Shown here one piece after another: positions 55,836 to 64,000 of a stretch of DNA of 64,000 bases; the stretch's first letter is position 1; every line of letters starts with the position of its first letter. The position numbers and the translations under genes are program-made. Source of the DNA: Pilatotrama ljubarskyi (taxonomy: Eukaryota; Basidiomycota; Agaricomycetes; Polyporales; Polyporaceae); the NCBI GenBank assembly GCA_022385805.1, contig MU277672.1:602012-666011 (forward strand), in the 5' to 3' direction. The notes below the pieces were generated by a model. It saw only the letters and a list, made by a program, of their open reading frames with translations, searched no databases and was not told where the DNA came from.

Positions 55836-57519
55836 TCATCGGAATTCAAAGCACGAGCTCGTGTGCTCCGGGACGTGAACCAACGACAGTTGCTGGTAAC
55901 TGCGACGAGGCGATGCACGTCATTTAAAGCGTCCGAGGACGAGAGAATGGGACACTCACGGCTCAGAATTCTGGTGGAAATAGAACCCGCTCATGGTGGC
56001 CACGTTAGACGGACAGCCGCGTGAAGCAGACCTGCCCATCCGACGGGTACCGCGATTGAGGGATATGCGCCGGGAGCGTGGCGCAGCATCCGGTTTCGTC
56101 ATCGGTGCAGATTGCATCGTCGTCGGGGACGACACGAAATCGACACCGTCATCTGCCATGACGGTGTGCACAGATCCCGTCTGCTGCGGGTTGAAGTCCA
56201 CGCATACGTAGTAAAAGCCTGCAAAAAGCAAAACAGATGCCGTCAGATTGCTGTACTGATCATCGCTGAAATTCACGTAGACGAAGACGATAGCCGCATG
56301 GATATGAGGGATCCGGATGGCATGAGGTCACTCACCCGCAAAGCTGGCACCGTTGATGTCCTGCACACGGTGGTCGGGAACGAGGAACTTCTCCTTCCAT
56401 CGCATGAACACAGCCCCGCGATTCATTGCGTCCTTCATGGTCAAATGCGGCTTGTTGAGCTCGTTCTTCACGTGCCGGAACGCAGGGAACCGCCCCCAGT
56501 GGACCATGTCCTCTGCCTCGGTTGCGCCCCAATTGCGCGTCAGGAATCCATACCGACTGCCAATGATCTCGGCGTCAAAGTACGTCGTCAGCTCTGGCCA
56601 GTCGTCTGTCAGGCCGCGGATGCGGAGGTACCCGCAGAGGTGGGACGATGAGAAATCGACATCCTAGAAGGGATTCCAAGCCGACATGTTAGTGCTGCCG
56701 GTGAGGACAGAGGGCACCAGTACGCACCACTATGGTCACGTTGACGTCGTAGCTATTCCTGCCACTCTTCTGGGTCCCCTGGAAAGTGGCGCCGGGGTAG
56801 AGACAGTGATGCCCCTGCGAGCGAACGCGGAGGCGCGTGATGTCCAGCAGCGGGTCGGGGGCTGAAGCGGCGGCAGCAGCGGCGCGCTGCTTGCTGCCTG
56901 ATGCATGAACGGCTGAGAACTGGTCAGCACGTTGGGTGACCGGCGCTTGAGACGAGCTAGCGTGGCTCGTGTCGATCGGAGTCAGCGTCGGGCGAGTCAA
57001 GACCGGGGAGCTGACAGGAGAGGTAAGAGGCTTGTCGGAACGAGATGGGTGGGCTGGAGACGAGTGGCAGCTGGCAGCGGCGTCGCCGGGGGTGGACGTG
57101 AAGGGGCGGGGCGCGGGGGCGGATGGTGCTTCCATAAGTAGGCCCTGCTGCGACGGAGAAGGCTCGAGGATGGAGACGGAGGGGCTCGGGGGATCAGACT
57201 GAGGAGATTCACGGGGTTCGAGGGAGGCGGCCTCGTTGCCTGCAGGCTGCAATGATGCGGCGCGACGGAGAAGTTCTCTCTCCACTTCGGCAAACAGGCC
57301 ATCGCGAGCAGGAGGGGCGAGACGAGAGCGACATGAGGCACAAACCAGGGTTGTTTCAACGGGGGTGTCTGCGGCGTCGTGGAAGAAAAACGGTGCAGCG
57401 CTGGCGGTGTCTGGGGCGAGAGGGGAGCGACAGGCGAGACAGAGCTTTACCTGTGGCTGCGAGGGGTCCGCCTGGGACGAGTAGTCGTGTGTCGCGGGAA
57501 TGGGGTGTTCTGCAGGCAT
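55836..57519 (-). CDS. GID4: GID4/VID24 substrate receptor of the GID/CTLH ubiquitin ligase
   Basis: Four exons. The C-terminal half is the Vid24 beta-barrel that binds Pro/N-degrons: CLYPGATFQGTQKSGRNSYD, then DVDFSSSHLCGYLRIRGLT, PELTTYFDAEIIG, FLTRNWGATEAEDMVHWGRF, VFMRWKEKFLVPDH, DINGASFAGFYYVCVDF and GFYFHQNSEP. A last short exon after a GTGAGT donor gives YQQLSLVHVPEHTSSCFEFR, the canonical GID4 C-terminus, so the frame stop at 55956 is not the true end. Between YVCVDF and GFYFHQ the exon carries an extra loop rich in Ser, Arg and Thr. The N-terminal half (from ATG 57519) is Ser/Pro-rich and has two CxxC pairs (KLCLACRSP and LVCASCRSR, about 37 residues apart) that yeast Gid4 lacks. In yeast GID4 directs degradation of gluconeogenic enzymes on glucose. 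Confidence 0.93.
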
Positions 57520-59856
57520 CGTGGGACGGGGAGGAGATGAAGGGACGCGGGGAGAGTAGCGGAGGAGATGGGAGAGAAGAAGAGAGAGGATGGGCGTGGA
57601 GTGTGGGAGGACACCAAGTACAAGCACTCGCACGCGGCAATCAACTACTGTACACCACCCCTAGTACCAGCCTAGCGCAGGTCCCGCCGTTCCCCTACTT
57701 CCTCTTCTCCCACTCGTTCCGCACACACAAAAAATACAGCGACGCAGTCTGGCACGCCGAGACGTCCCAGACACCCGCCACACCCAACAACGCCCGTCCA
57801 GCGCGCCCAGAGCGTCCCCGCCGCTGCTCTTCTCGCATCGCCTCGCCCCTGATTCTCGACCGCAAGGCGCTATAGACAGACACAGACACACTCCGACTGG
57901 GATCACACATGCCATGCATGCCTCCCAGTGCCAGCTGCGGTTTAATCCCAGTGACACTGACAGAGCTCCTTGTCAGATTCAGTCCGCCGCTCCATCTGTC
58001 CATGCTGTCCCAGGAGGCCCGCCTGCCGTTCCCGAACCCCAATTCAGGCAGCCCAGCAGCGTAATATCACACACACGCCTCGGCCCTCGACCAACAGGGT
58101 AACGCACGAGCACTTTCCGGTCGACTCGCCAGCACTTCCTGCTGATCTGTTGCGTTTCCAAGTCAAGGTCGGAGTACGTGGGCCCTATCGCTGTATCGCC
58201 CCATGGTACTTCTGACCCTCCGAGGCGAGGGTCATCCGACTCTCCGACCGAGGCACCACCGGTTCTCGCACACCGTTCCTGTCCCAGACGGCCTATAGCC
58301 AATTTCTGGCCTCCGACGCAGGCTTCCCGCTTCCCTCGGCCGCGCCCGCCAGCTGGCAATGAACTTACCACTCGGGTGGCGCTACCGCAGACCTCTGCGG
58401 TGACGCAGCGCTAGTACTGTCCACCGTGTCTATAAATCGCACTCCCGGGCGCCGGACATTGTCTAGCGACGATGCTCGCGACGAAGGGCACAACAGCATC
58501 GGGACCGGACCAGCAATCGCCAGGGGACCCTGATCCCACCGGTGATCTGACCATCCATGGGCTGATTGGTCCGTCCAGTTCGTATCTTGTCTACGGACAT
58601 ATACATCGACCCGCGCACCGCCTCTCATCACATTACTGATTCGTTCCCCCGGGCGAGTTTGAAGTTCGGAGTTGCAGGTGTCCGGTGTAGGTCCTCCCGG
58701 GAGCCTCAGACGGCGCCTCGATCCCGCCGTCGTACAGATCAGCCTCAGAAACTTCATCTCCATTGTGACAGCGTCCCGCTATATACGATTCACTCAGGCT
58801 GTCGGTAGCCATGGCGGTACAACGCCACAAGGGCCGAACGCCTGGCCACACCCAGTCCTCCGAGCCTATCTGGACATCCATGGCGTCTAAGCATAGCGGC
58901 ACCACTCCCCGATCCCCGTGCCGCCATCGGGCGCTGCTTCGAACCTCCCGATGCGGGCATGCTACATGCTCCATGTCAGTCTCATCTGCACACCCAAACG
59001 CGCCTGTGCGGCCGTCTTCCGGCAGAAACCTGTCAGGACTGTCGACTCTCCGCAGTCATGGTCCGTAGTTCGTGTTGGCGTGTTCCAGTCTGAGAACTTC
59101 GGTGCTCCGGCTCGACACCCCGACTCCGAACGCGCCACGCTCTGCCCGTCTCTTCTCGCGGACGTATTCCCTGTCTTGCCGGTCGAACGCGGAGGGTGCA
59201 TTCCAGTCTCGTCGGGCCGTTTACGGGAGACGCAAGAGCCGCGAGGGGGGCTTCGTCGTGGTTCTGCCGATAACGTCAAGATTCATGTTCGTGGTGCGTG
59301 CTAGAATGCCTTACGGTCCGAATGCTACTCTGGGTGGTGAGCTCTGAACATGAGTAACCTCATATGGCTACGGATGTCGATGAGGGTTTGGGTTCATAAA
59401 CCACCAGCCGTCGTCCGAAGTCGCCTGAAGGCGAGGTCTTGGGCTTGCAGATGCACCTGTGAATAGACTTACCCTGCTTTCGACTCGTTCCTCACTCCAC
59501 TAGGGTATACCATTGAATATACGATGATCTATCATAACTCTACCAGATGCTGTCGCAATAACGCGTGCTAGTTCCTACAATGCCGAGACTACCAAGCACC
59601 CCAACTATAACCTCTCCTCCCTCCTTCTCAATCTCGACGCGTGAGATAATGCGTGAGGTGCACCGTGATATGCGTGAAAGACAACCAACCCAACCCGTAA
59701 AGAAAGCGCGGCGGACAAAGCCGTGCCGTGGTGAAACGCTGCGCAGGTCATACTGTCCGCGACGACCGTCTATAACTCACTATCTGGGATTTCCCCTCAT
59801 AATCCCAACCAGAGCGCTTCTAAACGCTCTTCGTCAAAACGTCAACCCACACGAGG
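57520..59856. other. Intergenic 2.3 kb: GID4 upstream side and MFS 3' side
   Basis: Frames here are short and without domain content on either strand. The left end must hold the GID4 promoter. Around 58060-59340 the plus strand is moderately C/T-rich with several open stretches (for example 58918-59304), but codon bias and splice sites do not support a gene. Confidence 0.45.
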
Positions 59857-62588
59857 TCATGCCTCGGTGATCTTCTTCTCGCCGTCATCGACCGAGCGAT
59901 CGCCGCGGATCGTGCCTTCTGTCGCTGCGTCGTCCCGAGCGAGCGCATCGCCGCTCTCGACGGGCGCGATGGGTGCGTTCGCGGCGAGGTCCGCCTGGCC
60001 CTGCGCTTCGACGTCGGCAGTCTTGGCAGTCTCCGGGCCTGCTGTCCGGACGACCCGCTTGAGGGTGTACCCACGGAGGAAGAGGACTGTAACCTGATAA
60101 GCGACTGAAGCCTACAGAGGGAGGGGAGGAAAGCTCACCCATGATCAGGCCGGCACCCATCAGCGGGGTATTCACCAGCCATATTGTGCTAATCGAGCGC
60201 GTATACGCATGCGTGAGCGCGACACGCTGGACGACGTCCTATCGTGCAAATCCCTTAGTAGCCGCACCAAAGGACCACAAGATGCTGAATTGCATACGGG
60301 GATGTGTGGGATTTGCCTCACGATCTGCGTGATGGCAGACGGCGACGTGTCGATCGTGAGGCCGGAAATGTGCGAGACACGCTTGCGAAGCTCCTGAATC
60401 CAGCGAACGTTCAAGATTAGCGCCATGACTGGATGTGTAGAGAGGGCGACGTACGCTGGAGATGATGGCCTCGCCGACGGAGATGCCAACCGTGCCGCCG
60501 AGCGAACGGATGAGGACGAACGCGGCCGTACTTGTGGCCATGTCCTTCAGAGGCATGGCAGCTTGCAGACCGATCAAAGGCGTCTGTGAATCCCTGTGAG
60601 TCTGTATCAATCGCAAGTACCGCAGAGGAGGTGCATACCTGGAAGAGACAACCGACACCGATAGCGGTGACAAACGGATAAAGCGCCTTCTCCGCCCTAA
60701 AATGTCAGTAAGTCACGGTCCGGCGCAATGTGGGGCGAGAGGTCTGCTCACTCGTTCGAGTTGTCGTCGAGCATAATCATGAGACCCCAGCCAAGGGTCA
60801 TGATTGCCCACGCAATCCACATGACCGGCCTCCAGCGTCCTGTCCTAGAGATGATTTGACCAGAGATCACGGAGAACAGAGCACCCCCAAGCGAAAACGG
60901 CAGCATCCTACCGAACGGAACATCTCAGGAAGGGCGAAAATGCAGAGGGGATGCAGGGAAGCTAACCGAACACCGGCCATCGTAGCGGACGCGCCGAGCA
61001 CCTGGAAGTACACGGGCAAGTAGTACGCGCCTGCAAAGAAGCTGAATGCGTGGAGGAATGTCGAGATCAAAATGAGCGCCGTGGTGCGGGTCTGTGGTTT
61101 GAAGTGAGTCAATGTGTCGGGCTATAGAGTGAATCGCTCCTACCTTGAAGAGTCGGGGAGGAATGATAGCTGACCGCTTGGTCCACAGCTCGTTCACCGT
61201 CGCGACGATGAGCAACACGACACCGATAGCGAGAGGCGCTATGCACTGAGGTGATGACCCTGATAGAGAAAAATGTCGGCTTTGGACGCGCCATACTAAT
61301 ATCATCGGATCAGATTCACTCACAGCTTGTCTCGCTGAAGTTGAAACCCAGCAAGATGAGGATGACTCCGGCGATTATGAGGAAAAGGCCCGTGAAGTCG
61401 AACTGCTGGACGTGCTCTCTGAACGTCTTGCCACGATGCGGATTCAGGTGGAGGAAGAAGAAAAGCAGGGTGAAGCCAACTCCTCCGGTCGGCCTACGGG
61501 GAGAGGATCAATACGCAAGTAGTGGGTGTCACTCTAACGCAGACTTACAGGTTGATAAAGAAACACCTGCATATGGGGCGCAGCAGTTAGTCATCGTTGT
61601 ACAGGCATGGCTGATGGTCGTGAGAAGCGTACCAGCGCCAGGACACATGATCTGCGAACACCTGCGTGAGATTCACGTCAGCCATGAAGTAAGAAGGATA
61701 CACGGGGAATGAATCTTACACCACCAAGCAGAGGACCGATGACACTAGAAGCCATTTGTGGTGAGACGCAGTATAAAAGAATTCAAAGCTGTATCGTACC
61801 TGGCAATCCCCCATGTCGCTCCGAGGAACCCGCCATATTTTCCACGACTGTAGCAACGGCATGAGCGTACGAATACAGTATATGCGGAGTTGCATACTCT
61901 TGCAAAGACACTATGTCAGATATTGTGATCTGTACCATCTGGATAATGCCGCCACCACCGATGCCCTGAACGGCGCGGCATACAACAAGCCAGATCATGT
62001 TCTGTGCAGCGCCGCATAGCGCGGAACCGATCTACAAATCTTCATGAGCCGCCGTCAGCCAGAGCGTGTCAAGGGCCACTCACTAGGAATATTGCGATGG
62101 AAGCATAAAGCACAGGTTTGCGGCCTGTAACGCTTTAGGTACAGTACGAATCAGGGATCTACGTAATGCTCACCGGTTATATCAGATATTTTGCCGTAGA
62201 GAGGTGACAGGGCTGAAGACGCGAGGAGATATGCACTGCTCACCGTTAGCAGAACACACGTACGGACGAGACTGTAGAGCTTACCTCCCTACCCATGAGT
62301 AGTCTTTTCCGCCGCCGAGATTTTCAACGATCGTCGGAAGGGCTGTAGCAACGATAGTCTTGAATTCACAATGAGTATCAACCCTGCGCTACTAGTCGCG
62401 CTGGAACATACCTGATCCAGGGCGGCAAGGAAGGTGCAGCACATCAACCCCGCGAAGACGATGGGGATGTTGTTCTTCGGAAGGACGTGCTCTTCACCCT
62501 CCTTCCAGTGCTGACCGGGCTTTCCCCCCTTCTCGGGGTCAGCGTTCGGACGCGCAGCGGCAGCATGAGCAGGCTGCTTTTCATCCAT
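59857..62588 (-). CDS. Major facilitator transporter, DHA14-type (14 TM) drug/toxin efflux
   Basis: About ten exons, near 600 residues. The N-terminus is cytosolic and charged (MDEKQPAHAAAARPNADPEK). TM1 leads into the DHA14 motif LAALDQTIVATALPTIVENLGG, split by an intron whose acceptor is AAG. Then SAYLLASSALSPLYGKISDI (motif A region), GSALCGAAQNMIWLVVCRAVQGIGGGGI (motif B, with the conserved Arg and GIGGGG), FINLPTGGVGF and FREHVQQFDFTGLFLI follow. Later helices read ALILISTFLHAFSFFAGAYYLPVYFQ and FVTAIGVGCLFQTPLIGLQAAMP, and GTVGISVGEAI. The C-terminal tail is Ala/Glu/Asp-rich. Family members export antibiotics, mycotoxins or amino acids by proton antiport at the plasma membrane or vacuole; the substrate is not predictable. 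No biosynthetic genes lie beside it. Confidence 0.93.
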
Positions 62589-63539
62589 TGTTTTGATCCT
62601 CGTGAGCGCGAGCTATGGACGAGAGGGATCCAGTGGCGTACGGACGCAAGAGACTGGTGTTAGGCAAGCGCAGAGAGCGGTCCTTTGAAGGACGAGGAGC
62701 TGGTGACGCGGAGCCGCGGCAGAGAAACCAGGGAAGGCTGGGAGAGGACATTCGGGGCGGGGGTGGATGAGATATTTAGAGGAGCCGGGGCACGCGTGAC
62801 AAATCCGCGTCCATGTCCATCCATGCCGCGGCGCCTACGTCTGCAGCCGAGATGCCGGCCCTCCTCGCTAGTACGATCATCACGCCCACGAACTTTCGTT
62901 CCTTCTTTCTCTACCACTACGCCTGCCAAGAACGAGCGACCATGTCACTCTCCTGCCAGACGTACTTTCGTCGTTCAGGCGCACCAAACCTGGACCTACA
63001 GCACCGGCCCCGGCGTACTGCAGCTTCGGCTCTGGCGTATTTTCGCCTCCTTGCCTTATGCATGCGATCTCGACTGCCATTGGTCGACTCCTTGTGGCGC
63101 GGATCATGGTCCAGGCCGATGCGCGAGAATGCGTCCGTCCCCATCGGCGAAACGTTCGAGTATGTGCTCATCAATCGCAGCGCGCAAACACAACCTCCTC
63201 CATCCTTCTCTCATCGCTGCACCACATCCGCAGCTGCCCCATTCGTGGATCAAGTACGGTGTCCTTGAGTACATAGCCATCCAGTCCGCTCGAATCCACC
63301 AGACAACAGGCACAGATATAAATCATGATCCATCACCCTTGACTACCCGCTTCGTAAGTTTCGCATGCATGCAACGAGCAGATCGTGACGACTAGGCATC
63401 ACTCAAGCTTATTGGTTCTTGTAAACTGCTAACTCCTGTCACACAACCTAGCTAGATATGCCCAGCATATATGCCAACCCGTCCTAGGTCTTGCGGCGCT
63501 TCCCTTCTGGCTTCTTTGCTGGAGCTGAGCCCTCTTGCA
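62589..63539. promoter_or_regulatory. MFS transporter upstream region
   Basis: Nearly 1 kb before the transporter start. Some open stretches occur on both strands but none has homology or splice support. Confidence 0.45.
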
Positions 63540-63656
63540 ATGTCTGCGGACGGCGTATTGCGTGAGGTGAAGAAAACGCTGATTGCGGGCTTCATTAGCG
63601 TTGTTCAGCTTGATACGACGATTGTGAGTACGTCTTACCAGCGCCCGTAGAACCTA
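63540..63656 (+). pseudogene. Possible 5' fragment of a basidiomycete multi-TM membrane protein
   Basis: From the ATG at 63540 the frame reads MSADGVLREVKKTLIAGFIS and on through a GT-like position to SYQRP and a stop. It recalls the first helix of the DUF6534-like membrane proteins common in Agaricomycetes, which start with a similar KKTLIGxFISVVLxG segment. The following sequence does not continue the family clearly, so it may be a decayed copy or a gene cut by the window edge. Weak evidence. Confidence 0.25.
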
Positions 63657-64000
63657 AAGCGTCATCAAAGGTGAGCATGAGATTATCCTCTCATACTTCT
63701 TCCTCTTCGCGGAACTCCGTCGCCCTTCGTTCACTCGCGATACGACTGTATCGAAATTGTCATCAAAGCGCTCGAACGCCTTCGCCAACACCGTCGACGG
63801 CCGCCGCGCTATGTAGGTCTGTATCTCCTCTACCGCGTGATGCATATCGTCCATGACCTCATGACTGCCGTTGTCATCTCGGTGTCCGCGGGTTCATTAC
63901 GGGTTTTCGCCACAGGGCTATTTATGTTGAAGCCTCATGTCGTCCTCGTCGGCCCACGCATAGGGTAATCCAGACCGACTGGTCACATCGTTCACACGCT

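Noticed and set aside
57252..57875. 207-codon plus-strand frame
   Set aside because: Antisense of the GID4 N-terminal exon and its upstream region; no domain content.
57600..59850. Possible gene in the GID4/MFS spacer
   Set aside because: Several open stretches up to 130 codons exist, but none has start, splice and codon support together.
1..64000. tRNA, rRNA, CRISPR, transposase or reverse-transcriptase features
   Set aside because: I looked for T-loop like GTTCGA contexts and for DDE/RT motifs and found nothing I could fold or extend; absence by eye is not proof. A tRNAscan and a repeat search would settle it.

Overview
The window is nuclear DNA of a filamentous basidiomycete, most likely an Agaricomycete; Polyporales is my guess from gene style and is not proven. 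Evidence: GC-rich coding with C/G third positions, many 45-100 nt GT-AG introns, compact divergent and convergent gene pairs, and a full set of fungal housekeeping genes. I find no bacterial, phage, CRISPR or plasmid features, and no tRNA or rRNA that I can defend. Gene models were assembled by hand from splice signals and conserved protein sequence; exon edges are inferred, not verified by RNA.

Layout, left to right. (1) 0.9-6.1 kb: an intronless FAD monooxygenase, the XAP5/FAM50 nuclear factor, mitochondrial ribosomal protein uS13m and the TRAPP subunit BET3. (2) 6.1-12.6 kb: a 2.1 kb leader/promoter with strong purine/pyrimidine strand bias, then a 1242-residue glutamine/proline/serine-rich protein of unknown function with an ordered C-terminal domain. 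(3) 13.5-23.5 kb: BUD23 (18S rRNA methyltransferase), BCS1 (complex III assembly), an unusual J-domain/ankyrin/RGG protein, mitochondrial asparaginyl-tRNA synthetase, a small repeat protein with a TATA promoter, and LUC7 (U1 snRNP). (4) 23.6-31.9 kb: a large LRR-like/disordered protein with three ACGCGT boxes upstream, an MGR3-like mitochondrial TPR protein, and the TFIIH helicase RAD3/XPD. (5) 31.9-36.4 kb: a gene-poor stretch with possible gene relics. (6) 36.4-46.3 kb: the i-AAA protease YME1, a DUF726 alpha/beta-hydrolase-like membrane protein, a LEA2-type membrane protein and a HEI10/Zip3-like meiotic RING protein. (7) 46.7-57.5 kb: a very large JmjC protein, a membrane-type casein kinase 1 and GID4, the substrate receptor of the GID/CTLH ubiquitin ligase. 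(8) 57.5-64 kb: a 2.3 kb spacer, a 14-TM MFS transporter, and a possible membrane-protein relic at the right edge.

Themes: five genes act in mitochondria (uS13m, BCS1, AsnRS, MGR3-like, YME1), and MGR3 is a known adaptor of YME1 in yeast. RNA/ribosome genes (BUD23, LUC7) and chromatin/DNA genes (JmjC, XPD, HEI10-like) make up most of the rest. I do not see a clear new multi-gene system. The best candidates for undescribed biology are single proteins: the gene at 8245-12571, the gene at 23609-26215, the J/ankyrin/RGG fusion, the small repeat gene at 21245-21752, and the cysteine-rich N-terminal extension of GID4.
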